64,000 nt of DNA, from assembly GCA_947166705.1 (NCBI GenBank), contig CAMVFE010000003.1, forward strand, positions 24,259-88,258, read 5' to 3'. Made by a program: the position numbers and the translations under genes. The stretch comes from an uncultured Clostridia bacterium (GTDB taxonomy: Bacteria; Bacillota; Clostridia; Christensenellales; Aristaeellaceae). The notes under the pieces are model-generated. The model had not been told where the DNA came from. It saw nothing but the letters and a program-made list of their open reading frames with translations, and searched no databases. Position 1 is the first letter of the stretch, and the number at the start of each line of letters is the position of its first letter. Positions 35,743 to 44,499 of the stretch are shown here, piece by piece.

Positions 35743-38094
35743 TTACCCGAGCACTTCCTTCGCGATATCCGCGCTCCGCTTCGCGTCGCGCGCGTAATAG
35801 TCCGCTCCGATCTGCTTCGCGTATTCCGGCGTCAGCACCGCGCCGCCCACCATGATCCTGCAGTCCGCTCCGGCATCCCGCAGAGCCCGGATGGTCTGCT
35901 CCATGCTCTTCAGCGTCGTCGTCATCAGCGCGCTGAGTCCGACCAGCCGGATGTTCTCCGCAAGGGTCGTTTTCACAATGGCCTCCGGCGCCACATCCCT
36001 GCCCAGGTCGATCACGGTATACCCGTAGTTCTCCAGCACAGCCTTCACAATGTTCTTGCCGATATCGTGGATATCCCCCTGCACGGTCGCAAGCAGAATC
36101 TTTCCCCGGCTCAGCCCGTTTCCGGGATGATCCGCCATCCGTTTCTTCAGCAGTTCAAAGCCTTCGCTGGCGGCCTGGGCGGCCCGCAGCAGCTGGGGAA
36201 GAAAAATGCGCTGCTGCTCGTAGGCTTCGCCGACCCGGTTCAGCGCGGGAATCATCTCTTCCTCAATGATTTCCATCTCTGTCCGTGTCCGCAGCGCTTC
36301 CTCCGTCAGCCGTGCAACCTCATTCCCCATTCCCTGCAGGATGGCTGCCGCCATGCCGTTCTCCGCAGGCCTGGCCGGGTCAGGCGCAGGCTTCCCGGCC
36401 GCCGCCGGAATCTCCTCGCAAAGCCGGATGTATTTCTCTCCGCCGGGGTCCGCTCCGCTGAGCACCTGGAAGGCGGCCACCGCCTTACGGATAGCCGGCT
36501 GATTGATATTCACGATGGGGCAGTCCAGCCCTGCCGCCAGCGCCTGGGTCAGGAAGCTGACGGTAATGTTCTCCCGCTCCGGCATGCCGAATGAAATATT
36601 GCTGACCCCCAGCAGGGTCTTGACGCCCATCCTTCGGACCGCCATCAGCGCCATCAGCGTTTCGCGGGCCTGCGCCTGCTGGGCGGAAACGGTCAGGCTC
36701 AGGCAGTCAATGTAGATATCCTCCCGCGGGATGCCGTGCTGTTCCGCCGCGGCGATGATCTTCTGGGCAATGGCGGCGCGCCCCTGCCAGCTCTCCGGGA
36801 TGCCGTTTTCATCCAGGCACAGCCCCACCACCGCCGCTCCGTACTTGCGGCAGATCGGAAGAATGCGCGCCAGCGTCTCATCCCTGCCGTTGACCGAATT
36901 GACCATCGCCTTCCCGCAGGCCGCGCGAAGCCCGGCTTCGATGGTCTCCGGATCTCCGGAGTCGATCTGCAGCGGCAGGTCCACGGCCGCCTGAACCGCC
37001 CCGACCACGCGCGCCATCATCGCCTTTTCGTCAATTCCCGGCAGGCCGACGTTAATGTCCAGGATATCTGCCCCGGCTTCCTGCTGCTGCACGGCCAGAG
37101 CCGCGATATAATCCATATCCCCTTCGCGCAGGGCCTGCTGAAGTCTCTTCTTGCCCGTCGGATTTATGCGTTCGCCGATGATCCGGAGCCGTCCGTCCTC
37201 AGCCACCTGCCTTGCGGAGCAGATTCCGTTCCGGGTTTCGATCAGCTCCATGCCTCCGTCAAAGCCTGCGGCGCGCTGCTTCAGCGCGCGGATAAAATCC
37301 GGCGTCGTTCCGCAGCAGCCGCCCATCATTTCAACGCCGATCTGCGCGGCCTCCGCCATCTCCTCCGCGAATTGTTCCGGTGTCATGCGGTAGGTGCCCG
37401 TTTCCGGATCCGGCAGTCCCGCATTCGGCTTCAGGATCAGCGGAAGATGGGTCCATGCCCGCAGTTCCCGGACGAGCGGCATCAGCTCCTTCGGCCCCAG
37501 GCTGCAGTTGAAACCCAGGGCATCCGCCCCAAGCCCCGTCAGCGTCAGCGCCATCGCGCCCACTGTCGTTCCCAGGAAAGTCCTTCCCCCTGCCTCAAAG
37601 GTCATCGTGACCCACACGGGCAGCTTCGTGTTTTCCTTGGCCGCAAGCAGTCCTGCCCGCGCCTCCTGCAGATCGCTCAGCGTCTCGAAAATGATCAGGT
37701 CCGCTCCGGCCGCCTCACCCGCCTGGGCCATCTCCCGGTAAATCCCGTAAGCATCCGCGAAACTCAGCGGCCCCAGCGGCTGCATCAGCTGGCCCACCGG
37801 GCCGATATCCAGCGCGACGCGCACTCCGGAGCCGGCGGCTTCGCGTGCGCATCGGATGCCTGCACGGATCAGCTGCTCCGGGGTATACCCGCATCCGGCG
37901 GTCTTGTACCGGTTCGCGCCGAAGGTATTCGCAAAAATGACCCTGCTTCCGGCCTCCACGTATTGCCGCTGGATCCGGATCACCTCCTCCGGATGCGTGA
38001 TGTTCCACTTTTCCGGAATCTCCCCCAGCGGAAGCCCTGCCCGCTGCAGCATGGTTCCCATGCCTCCGTCCAGCAGGATCATCTCATCTTCCAT
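35743..38094 (-). CDS. metH: Cobalamin-dependent methionine synthase, without activation domain
   Basis: A 783-residue enzyme that moves a methyl group from methyltetrahydrofolate via cobalamin to homocysteine. Order of domains: homocysteine-binding (1-300, zinc ligands in GFNCSLGP and GGCCGTTPDF), pterin-binding (about 310-575: RIIGERINPTGKKRL, ILDINVGLPGIDE, NSVNGRDE), cobalamin cap (about 580-660) and B12-binding domain (about 670-783: VQGDIHDIGKNIV with the His that coordinates cobalt). The fourth, SAM-binding reactivation domain is absent; it is encoded by the overlapping upstream gene. GGAGG lies nine bases before the ATG. B12 supply could come from the riboswitch-controlled importer at 59914. 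Confidence 0.95.
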   Translation of the reverse strand: MEDEMILLDGGMGTMLQRAGLPLGEIPEKWNITHPEEVIRIQRQYVEAGSRVIFANTFGANRYKTAGCGYTPEQLIRAGIRCAREAAGSGVRVALDIGPVGQLMQPLGPLSFADAYGIYREMAQAGEAAGADLIIFETLSDLQEARAGLLAAKENTKLPVWVTMTFEAGGRTFLGTTVGAMALTLTGLGADALGFNCSLGPKELMPLVRELRAWTHLPLILKPNAGLPDPETGTYRMTPEQFAEEMAEAAQIGVEMMGGCCGTTPDFIRALKQRAAGFDGGMELIETRNGICSARQVAEDGRLRIIGERINPTGKKRLQQALREGDMDYIAALAVQQQEAGADILDINVGLPGIDEKAMMARVVGAVQAAVDLPLQIDSGDPETIEAGLRAACGKAMVNSVNGRDETLARILPICRKYGAAVVGLCLDENGIPESWQGRAAIAQKIIAAAEQHGIPREDIYIDCLSLTVSAQQAQARETLMALMAVRRMGVKTLLGVSNISFGMPERENITVSFLTQALAAGLDCPIVNINQPAIRKAVAAFQVLSGADPGGEKYIRLCEEIPAAAGKPAPDPARPAENGMAAAILQGMGNEVARLTEEALRTRTEMEIIEEEMIPALNRVGEAYEQQRIFLPQLLRAAQAASEGFELLKKRMADHPGNGLSRGKILLATVQGDIHDIGKNIVKAVLENYGYTVIDLGRDVAPEAIVKTTLAENIRLVGLSALMTTTLKSMEQTIRALRDAGADCRIMVGGAVLTPEYAKQIGADYYARDAKRSADIAKEVLG

Positions 38095-38743
38095 CTTCTG
38101 CGTCCTCCCGCCTGTAAAGGCACCTGTCCCTCATCGCGCACGCCGCGCATCCGCCGGCCTTCTCTCCGTCCGTCTCCGTCAGGCCGATCAGGGCGGTAAC
38201 GGACTTCTGCGGAATCATCAGGCCTCCAGGCGTCAGCGTAATCCCAAGCAGCCTGCCGACATTCAGCACGTCGCACATGTTTTTCTGCTGTTCCAGAGGA
38301 AAATCGCCGTACCCGGGGCTGAACCTCGGCGTCAGCCTTCTGGGCGCCATTTCCCTTGCCAGGTCGCAGCACAGGTTATCGCATACGTTCTCGATCGCGG
38401 CGCTGGCCAGCGCGTCCATCATCAGCGCGTCGCTCATGCTGGTCCCCTCCGTCCGGAGGATCAGCCGTTCAACCTCCGCGCCGAGCGTCGCGGCCATCAG
38501 GATCACCGGTCCTCCCCCCGTCAGCCGCCGGACATCCTCCCCTTCCGGCCGGAAGTTTGTCCCTTTCAGCGTTCCGTCCTCTTCGGTCTCAAACAGTCTC
38601 CAGACAGCCTTCGGGCGCGCCGCGGCGGCCACCGTTTCCGCGCGCCGGTCCAGGTCGCGTGCCATCTCCGCGCTCGGCGCCGCTGTGATTCCCATGTATC
38701 TCAGCGCTTCTTCCCGGCGGATTTCTGTCAGCCTGGCTTCCAT
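38084..38743 (-). CDS. Stand-alone MetH reactivation domain protein
   Basis: A 219-residue protein corresponding to the C-terminal activation domain of MetH, which binds SAM and remethylates oxidised cobalamin. The telling segment is RLTPRFSPGYGDFPLEQQ (RxSPGYGxxP), with ATLGAEVERLI and IPQKSVTALIG around it. It overlaps the metH start by 11 bases, so the two parts are made together as a split enzyme. The C-terminus adds GGCAACAMRDRCLYRRE, a CxxCxxxxxC set that could bind a metal or Fe-S cluster and is not in E. coli MetH. Confidence 0.9.
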   Translation of the reverse strand: MEARLTEIRREEALRYMGITAAPSAEMARDLDRRAETVAAAARPKAVWRLFETEEDGTLKGTNFRPEGEDVRRLTGGGPVILMAATLGAEVERLILRTEGTSMSDALMMDALASAAIENVCDNLCCDLAREMAPRRLTPRFSPGYGDFPLEQQKNMCDVLNVGRLLGITLTPGGLMIPQKSVTALIGLTETDGEKAGGCAACAMRDRCLYRREDAEDGR

Positions 38744-38776
38744 CCGTTTCCTCCCCGCTTCTTATTCTGTCCCTGT

Positions 38777-39850
38777 TTACTGGTCATTATACCATATTCC
38801 CTGCCCGATCACCACGCATCCCTCATCGGGCAGGCGGTAGGCGCTGAAATAGGCGTCTTCGAGCGGAATCCATTTTTCATGGAACTGCCGGAGAGACGCG
38901 GCGGATTCCCTCCGGGCGAGCCGCCTTTCCCTGATCTCCCGCGGCGCGTCCAGAAACAGCCTGATGTCGGCGTACTTCCGGATGGCGGGCAGGTTGCAGT
39001 AGGAGCCCTCCAGAATCAGGACCCGGGTTTCCGGAAGCGTTTCCGAAGGAAGCAGGCAGTCGTTCATGCAGTCATATCTGCGGTATCGAACCGGACGCCC
39101 TTCCTTGAAGGGCGCCGCCGCTTCCCCGGCCAGCCTTTCCGCGTCGCAGTTGCCGCCGGGAACTGCAAGGCGCCCGGGCGTCTTCAGGGCATGGGGAATC
39201 ACAAAATCGTCGGTATGCAGGACTTCCCCCCGGAACACGCTCGCCAGCCTCCGCGCCAGCGTGCTCTTGCCTGATGCGCAGGGGCCGTCCAGCGTAACCA
39301 GAAGGCGCCTGTCGTCCCTGCGCTTCCGCTCGATTGCCAGAACGGCCTCCATGCAGGGAATCCATTCGGAGGAGATGACGCGGTAGGCTGGGTTGTACGC
39401 TTCCCGATAAGCTTCGGAATGCGACGGCAGCCAGTTCCTGTCATGAATCCGTTCGAACTCCGCCTCCTTCCGGCTTTCCCCTCCGTCCGGCACGACGCGG
39501 AGACAGAGGCCGGCAACATCCTCCCGGGTAAAGTCGGTTCTGCCGGCTGCCAGCATCATGCCCGCAAGCGTCCCCGGTCTGATCTGCTCCGCCAGAGCCC
39601 TGCGAAGGTTCAGCCTGGCCCAGGCCGGGCTGAGTATTTCATACAGCGGCTCCTCCCGGTCAGCCTCCACCCGTCCCATCTCGCGGGCGATGCCTTCTTC
39701 GGTTCCTTCCCTGGAGGCAAGCAGGTGCCCGACTCCCAGCATGGCCTGAAAGACAAACTTCACCGCGTCTTCCGGGCGCGCTGCCGGGAAATGAAGCAGA
39801 TGCTGCCGCAGCCTTTCCGATACGTCCTTTTCAAATGCTTCCCGGGTCAT
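38777..39850 (-). CDS. Uridine-kinase-like P-loop protein with N-terminal extension
   Basis: The 357-residue product has a P-loop kinase domain from about 185 to the end: TLDGPCASGKSTLARRL (Walker A), EVLHTDDFVIP (the Asp of the substrate-base loop), YDCMNDCLL, VLILEGSYCNLPAIRKYADIRLFLD (Walker-B-like) and a lid REIRERRLARRE. The fold is that of uridine kinase/phosphoribulokinase relatives. The N-terminal 180 residues are a helical domain of unknown function (FVFQAMLGVGHLLASREG). Substrate unknown. Its neighbours are the split methionine synthase and a second kinase joined to LuxS. Confidence 0.82.
   Translation of the reverse strand: MTREAFEKDVSERLRQHLLHFPAARPEDAVKFVFQAMLGVGHLLASREGTEEGIAREMGRVEADREEPLYEILSPAWARLNLRRALAEQIRPGTLAGMMLAAGRTDFTREDVAGLCLRVVPDGGESRKEAEFERIHDRNWLPSHSEAYREAYNPAYRVISSEWIPCMEAVLAIERKRRDDRRLLVTLDGPCASGKSTLARRLASVFRGEVLHTDDFVIPHALKTPGRLAVPGGNCDAERLAGEAAAPFKEGRPVRYRRYDCMNDCLLPSETLPETRVLILEGSYCNLPAIRKYADIRLFLDAPREIRERRLARRESAASLRQFHEKWIPLEDAYFSAYRLPDEGCVVIGQGIWYNDQ
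38786..38814 (-). promoter_or_regulatory. Promoter of the metH activation/metH pair
   Basis: Minus strand TATAAT at 38786-38791 with TGG extended -10, inside the 3' end of the kinase gene. The -35 position TGGTGA is weak. The stretch ATATGGTATAATG is shared with the promoter at 35695. Confidence 0.5.
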
Positions 39851-39879
39851 TTGCCCGTCCTCCCCAAGCGCTGTCCGGA

Positions 39880-40404
39880 TCAGGAATCAAAAAAGCGTCT
39901 CCCGTCGGCGGACACAGCCCTCTCCGTCCCGGGATACTCAAAGATCTTCGGGTTATCTGCGTTTTCCGCCAGATAATCCGCAAATCTCCCGGCATACCAT
40001 TTCGCCATTCCCAGGTTGTGCATCAGATAATTCCCGCAGTTTTCCGGCGATGCGCCGGGAACCTCCTCCGCGTCTCCGACGGATCTGAAGGCATTGAGAA
40101 TCAGCCGGTATATTTCCCGCGGCTTCCGGTTTCCCTTCATGATCAGGTAGCATCCGGTCATGCATCCCATAGGGCCCCAGTAGATGATCTGATCCTTCCA
40201 CTCCGGATCGTTCCTCAGGTACGTGGCAATCAGATGCTCCATCGTATGCATCGCGGCGGGATCGACCGCCGGTTCCCTGTTCGGCCTGGTAATCCGCACG
40301 TCGTAGGTTGTGGCCGTCCGGTCCCCCATCGTATCCACCCTGCTGGTAAAGATACCCGGGACGATCCGGGTATGGTCAACTGAAAAGCTGGGTATTAATT
40401 CCAT
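39880..40404 (-). CDS. luxS: S-ribosylhomocysteine lyase (internal start)
   Basis: LuxS of 174 residues cleaves S-ribosylhomocysteine to homocysteine and the AI-2 precursor DPD. Metal ligands are His53 and His57 in HTMEH and Cys123 in ENCGNY; the catalytic Cys81 stands in WGPMGCMTG. N-terminus IPSFSVDHTRIVPGIF is typical of free LuxS, and its ATG at 40404 has AAAGGAG seven bases upstream. The same frame runs on without a stop from the kinase domain upstream. Homocysteine produced here is the substrate of MetH encoded 1.8 kb away on the same strand. Confidence 0.88.
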   Translation of the reverse strand: MELIPSFSVDHTRIVPGIFTSRVDTMGDRTATTYDVRITRPNREPAVDPAAMHTMEHLIATYLRNDPEWKDQIIYWGPMGCMTGCYLIMKGNRKPREIYRLILNAFRSVGDAEEVPGASPENCGNYLMHNLGMAKWYAGRFADYLAENADNPKIFEYPGTERAVSADGRRFFDS

Positions 40405-41265
40405 CCTGTTCTCTCCTTTCGGCTGATGGCCGTCCCTTGCGGCAGGGCCTGAGCTTCCTGCCGCTGCGTTTCCCCGTTCATTCCGTGCGCGGCCGCCTTC
40501 TTTCGCGATATGATAATCCCCCTCCCCGTCAATCCGAATCTGCAGGTCTGCCGGGAAGGTTTTCTGCAGGCAAAGGCGGACATTTGGCATATCGCTGAAA
40601 TCAACGAACCGAGCAGCCTCCTCCCGGCTGACGCCGGTCCTGGTCCTCCTGTCGATCAGCCTCTCCCGGAGAAATGCCTCCCCGGCGCTGAGGGAGATCG
40701 TATAATCTGCGTATTCCTTCAGGCCGCGCCATCCCGGTTCATCCAGAAGCAGATAGTTTCCCTCGATCAGAATCACCTCTCCGCGGACCGTCAGGGCGTC
40801 TTCCCTTGGATTATGGAGGAGCCTGTCATAGGCCGGCCATCCGCACGCTTCGCCCGCGGCGGCTCTCCGTATCCGTTCCGTCAGATGCTCCAGGTCAAAG
40901 GTGACAGGCGCGCCCTTGATCTTCACCATCGGAATGCTCCGGCCGTCCCGTACCGCGCAGTGGCTGACAAGATACTCCTGCCTCCTGTGAAAACCGTCCA
41001 TGCCGATGGCCTGAATATCCGCCAGGTCGCCGCGGTCATGGGAAAGCTGTTCAAGGAAGCTGGCCAGCGTGCTCTTTCCGGCTCCCGGAGGAGCGGCCAT
41101 CATGGCCAGAATCCGCCTTCCTTTTTCCCGCTGGAGCTCCGTCAGCCTTTTCAGCAGCGGAAGGAAGATATTCCGGACGGCCTCCCTGCCGTAGAAAGCA
41201 TCCACAGCAATGCCGTTGATCATGACGCGGTGTTCAATCCCGTCCATCTGCAGCCTTTCCTCCAT
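39880..41265 (-). CDS. P-loop kinase and LuxS in one open reading frame
   Basis: One uninterrupted frame of 461 codons. Residues 1-250 are a PanK/YggC-like nucleoside-kinase domain: AMMAAPPGAGKSTLASFL (Walker A), IGMDGFHRRQEYL, VILIEGNYLLLDEPGW, and a lid with RRTRTGVSREEAARFVDFSDMPN. Residues about 250-287 are a Gly/Ala/Arg-rich linker, and residues 288-461 are a complete LuxS. AAAGGAG lies seven bases before codon 288, so free LuxS can also be made (listed separately). A start at 41247 is possible, since GGAGGAAAGG lies before that ATG. A kinase-LuxS polypeptide is unusual; a lost stop codon is the simplest origin. Substrate of the kinase is unknown. Confidence 0.8.
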   Translation of the reverse strand: MEERLQMDGIEHRVMINGIAVDAFYGREAVRNIFLPLLKRLTELQREKGRRILAMMAAPPGAGKSTLASFLEQLSHDRGDLADIQAIGMDGFHRRQEYLVSHCAVRDGRSIPMVKIKGAPVTFDLEHLTERIRRAAAGEACGWPAYDRLLHNPREDALTVRGEVILIEGNYLLLDEPGWRGLKEYADYTISLSAGEAFLRERLIDRRTRTGVSREEAARFVDFSDMPNVRLCLQKTFPADLQIRIDGEGDYHIAKEGGRARNERGNAAAGSSGPAARDGHQPKGENRMELIPSFSVDHTRIVPGIFTSRVDTMGDRTATTYDVRITRPNREPAVDPAAMHTMEHLIATYLRNDPEWKDQIIYWGPMGCMTGCYLIMKGNRKPREIYRLILNAFRSVGDAEEVPGASPENCGNYLMHNLGMAKWYAGRFADYLAENADNPKIFEYPGTERAVSADGRRFFDS

Positions 41266-41379
41266 GATTTCGGGTCACCCCGGTCTCCGGAAGCAGCGGC
41301 GGCTTTCGGGCGGCCGGATCTGAGGGATACAAATACTCGTCTTATTTTATCATCCATGTCAACAGGCTTATCCCGGGCA

Positions 41380-41408
41380 TTGCGGGGGGACTCGTTTTGC
41401 CGTATAAT
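41380..41408 (+). promoter_or_regulatory. Promoter of the tldD-tldE operon
   Basis: TTGCGG at 41380-41385, 17 bases, TATAAT at 41403-41408. The leader is about 100 bases and shows no clear fold. Confidence 0.65.
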
Positions 41409-41514
41409 CTGAATGCCGCCCGATGCCTTCCGGAGCAATTCCGGGAAAAACGCCGGGCGGTTTGGGAAACCCGCGTCCGGAAAGGAATGACGCTGAGGAA
41501 AGGAATCTGGACCC

Positions 41515-42960
41515 ATGAACGCACCTTTTTCACCGTATCTGTCCGGCATCGCACCGGGCTTGAAGCAGCTGATTTCGCTTCTGCGAAAAGAGTATGACTA
41601 TGTATCCGTGCTGTCAACGGATTCCGCCGGGTTCCAGGCGTCCATTTCGCAGCGTTCGAAATCCGTCAGCCGGGAAACGCTGACCACGGAGCGCGGCACC
41701 GTGGTCCGTGTATATCGCGGCAGCCTTTACTCCGAGGCTGCGTTTACCGGCTTTGACCCCGAAAAGGTTCAGGAAACCTGCCGGTGGATCAGCCGGGAGC
41801 TGGATTCTCAGCTCCGCATACTGGAAGCCTCCGGAATTCAGCCCTATGAAACGGCGAAGCTGCCTGACGGGGAACGGACAATCTTCGCGGAAATGGAAAC
41901 CGGGCGTCTTCCCGAAACGGAGGACCTGTCCGGTCTCGTCGCGCGTCTGTCGGGCATTTCCGATTCCGGAATGAAGTCCGGAACGGAAATGGGGATCCGG
42001 ATGATCGACTGTCAGGCCCGCGCCTCCTCCACGCATATCTGCAAAATGTTCCTGACGGAGAATCAGGATCTGCGCCAGTCCTATGTCTACAGCGAGGGTT
42101 CTCTCTCCGCGCTGGTGACTGGCGGAGAAAGGACGGAGATGTCCTACTCCTCCCTGTCCGGCCGCTGCGGCCCGGAGCTGTTCGATGAAATGGCGGATAA
42201 GCTTCCGGAGGTGCTGCGGATCGCGAAGGATCTTCTGGCTGCGGAACGCGTGGTTCCCGGAGAATATGATGTCATCACCTCCCCCGAGGTCACGGGGCTG
42301 ATTGCGCATGAGGCATTCGGCCACGGGGTGGAGATGGATATGTTCGTCAAGGGCCGGGCGCTGGGCGCCGACTACATCGGAAAACGGGTCGGGTCCGATC
42401 TGGTCACCATGCACGAAGGCGCGCTTTGCGCCACGGATGTCACCTCCTACGCCTTTGACGACGAGGGCATCCCGGCAGGCGACGTAATCGAGATCTCGAA
42501 CGGCATCCTTCGAACCGGTATCTGCGATGCGCTGAGCGCGCTGCGCCTCGGCGTCGAGCCTACGGGGAACGGGAAAAGGCAGAGCTTCTCGCATAAGGCC
42601 TACACCCGCATGACGAATACCGTCTTTGATTCCGGGGATAGCACGCTGGCAGAGATGATCGCCGGTATCAGGAAAGGATATCTGCTGGAAGGCATGCAGT
42701 CCGGAATGGAGGACCCCAAGCACTGGGGCATCCAGTGCATTCTGGACCGGGGCTATGAGATCATCGACGGAAAGCTGACCGGAAAAATCGTATCCCCGCT
42801 GGTTATGACCGGGTATGTTCCGGATCTGCTGGGATCCGTCAGCATGGTATCCCGGGACCGGGAAGTCTTCGGTTCCGGCTACTGCGGAAAGGGACACAAG
42901 GAATGGGTCAAGGTCGCCGACGGCGGGCCCTATCTGAAGGCGAAAGCGAGGCTGGGCTGA
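41515..42960 (+). CDS. tldD: TldD family metalloprotease subunit
   Basis: A 481-residue subunit of the TldD/TldE zinc protease, which trims unfolded peptides and leader peptides. The metal site is HEAFGHGVE (HExxxH) at about 263. The C-terminal part SGYCGKGHKEWVKVADGGPYLKA carries the conserved Cys/Gly-Gly segment that completes the active site. N-terminal half is the usual mixed domain. AAAGGA lies ten bases before the ATG. The partner gene follows after one base. No RiPP precursor or modification enzyme is seen nearby, so the substrate is open. Confidence 0.92.
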   Translation: MNAPFSPYLSGIAPGLKQLISLLRKEYDYVSVLSTDSAGFQASISQRSKSVSRETLTTERGTVVRVYRGSLYSEAAFTGFDPEKVQETCRWISRELDSQLRILEASGIQPYETAKLPDGERTIFAEMETGRLPETEDLSGLVARLSGISDSGMKSGTEMGIRMIDCQARASSTHICKMFLTENQDLRQSYVYSEGSLSALVTGGERTEMSYSSLSGRCGPELFDEMADKLPEVLRIAKDLLAAERVVPGEYDVITSPEVTGLIAHEAFGHGVEMDMFVKGRALGADYIGKRVGSDLVTMHEGALCATDVTSYAFDDEGIPAGDVIEISNGILRTGICDALSALRLGVEPTGNGKRQSFSHKAYTRMTNTVFDSGDSTLAEMIAGIRKGYLLEGMQSGMEDPKHWGIQCILDRGYEIIDGKLTGKIVSPLVMTGYVPDLLGSVSMVSRDREVFGSGYCGKGHKEWVKVADGGPYLKAKARLG

Positions 42961-42961
42961 A

Positions 42962-44248
42962 ATGGCTGATAATCAGGCGCTGAATAAACTGCTACAGGTG
43001 CTGAAAGCCTCCGGGGCGGACGCCTGGGAGGTTACCGATATTCAGGAAAAGGGCAGGGAATTCTATCTGATCCGCCATAAGCTGGATCAGAATCGCGCCA
43101 GAAACCTGGAAAACTTCCTCGTCAGGGTTTACAGAAAGTTTGACGGTTTCCTCGGCTCCGCTTCCGCGCCCGTGCCGGCGGACGCGGAGGAGGAAGAGAT
43201 GAAGCGGATCGTCGCGGGCCTGTGCCAGGACGCATCTTACGTCCGGAACCCGTTCTATACGCTGAATCAGCCCGAACCCGATGCCGGAAAAGCGGGCGAA
43301 GGCGCGGGCTCCGTTGACCTGGCATCCATCAGCGGCGATTTCCTGAGGGCGCTGTCCTCTCTCCCGGAAACCCCTGCCGAGGATCTGAACAGCTGCGAAG
43401 TATTTGTCACTGAGGTCAGAAAGCGCTTTCTCAACAGCGAGGGCATTGATGTGACGACCGTCTACCCCTCCTCCATGGTGGAAGCGGTGGTCAACGCGCG
43501 AAAGGGCAGTCATGAGATCGAGCTGTACCGCATGTACAGATGCGGCACGTGCGACAGCGTGCAGCTGACCCGGGATCTGACGGAAACCATGCGGTACGGG
43601 CGGGACCGGCTGCGGACGGAACCGACGCCGATGCTGGGAAAGGCGGACCTGATTCTCACCACGGATGCGGCCTGCGAGGTGTATTCCTACTTTATCGACC
43701 GGCTTTCCTGCAGTCTGGTATACCGCGGCCTGTCCGACTGGAAAACCGGGGCTTCTGTGGCCCCGGCGGAAATGTGTCTCCGGACCGCCGTCTTTCTTCC
43801 CAATTCCTCCCGGAACGGTGCCTACGATCCGGAAGGCGCCCGGATCCGGGACCTGGCCCTGATCGAGGGAGGCAAAGCCGTCAGTTACTGGGGCAGCCGT
43901 CAGTTCAGCCAGTATCTGAATCTGCAGGATTCATTCCAGGCAAGCAATTTCGTTGTCTCAGGAGGCTCCGCTTCCCCGGAGGAGCTCCGGGAAGGAAACT
44001 GGCTGGAGGTTGTGGAGTTTTCCGATTTCGATGTGGATTCAGTAACCGGCGATATCGCCGGAGAGATCCGGCTGGGATATCTGCATCAGGAAGGCCGGAC
44101 GATCCCGGTCACCGGCGGATCGGTATCCGGAAACATGAGCGAGCTCATTCCGGAAATGCGCTTTTCGGCGGACTCCCGTCAGTATGATACGCTCCTGATT
44201 CCTTCCGTGACCCGGCTGAACGGGGCAACCGTGACCGGGGCTGTCTGA
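42962..44248 (+). CDS. tldE: TldE/PmbA-type partner subunit
   Basis: The 428-residue product has the TldD/PmbA fold without the HExxxH motif, as expected for the inactive TldE subunit that encloses the substrate channel. Recognisable parts are VRVYRKFDGFLGSAS near the N-terminus, FLNSEGIDVTTVYPSS, LTTDAACEVYSYFIDRLS in place of the zinc helix, and the C-terminal GEIRLGYLHQEGRTIPVTGGSVSGNM. It starts one base after the tldD stop, so the two subunits are made together. Confidence 0.9.
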   Translation: MADNQALNKLLQVLKASGADAWEVTDIQEKGREFYLIRHKLDQNRARNLENFLVRVYRKFDGFLGSASAPVPADAEEEEMKRIVAGLCQDASYVRNPFYTLNQPEPDAGKAGEGAGSVDLASISGDFLRALSSLPETPAEDLNSCEVFVTEVRKRFLNSEGIDVTTVYPSSMVEAVVNARKGSHEIELYRMYRCGTCDSVQLTRDLTETMRYGRDRLRTEPTPMLGKADLILTTDAACEVYSYFIDRLSCSLVYRGLSDWKTGASVAPAEMCLRTAVFLPNSSRNGAYDPEGARIRDLALIEGGKAVSYWGSRQFSQYLNLQDSFQASNFVVSGGSASPEELREGNWLEVVEFSDFDVDSVTGDIAGEIRLGYLHQEGRTIPVTGGSVSGNMSELIPEMRFSADSRQYDTLLIPSVTRLNGATVTGAV

Positions 44249-44278
44249 TCCCGAAACTGCGTCCTTTCCCGGGCGCGC

Positions 44279-44306
44279 GGCAGGCCGGATCTTTTCCCGG
44301 CCTGCC
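44279..44306 (+). terminator. Hairpin after tldE
   Basis: GGCAGGCCGG, loop ATCTTTTC, CCGGCCTGCC. Only GGTTTC follows, so termination is likely but not strong. Confidence 0.5.
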
Positions 44307-44317
44307 GGTTTCATGTC

Positions 44318-44476
44318 CGCGCCTCGTTGTAGTTTCTTTTCCAGCAGCCAGTCGAAGCAGTCAAACTTTTCATAATGGGGATAGCTGCCCGCTTCGATTC
44401 CGTGCAGCAGATAATAATCAAAATATCCCGCGCCAGTCTTCCGCAGCTGCCGGTCCATAGCAGTCCGCAAGGCTTA
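44318..44476 (-). pseudogene. Fragment of an aldo/keto reductase
   Basis: On the minus strand about 50 codons read MDRQLRKTGAGYFDYYLLHG, then IEAGSYPHYEKFDCFDWL and LEKKLQRG, matching the middle strand-helix of 4Fe-4S-type aldo/keto reductases (DYYLLH is diagnostic). A stop lies just upstream in frame and the similarity ends after LQRG, so both ends are lost. It lies between tldE and the DUF4298 gene and marks a deletion or rearrangement. Confidence 0.6.
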
Positions 44477-44499
44477 ATGCCCGCATCCCCTGTTCGGTC

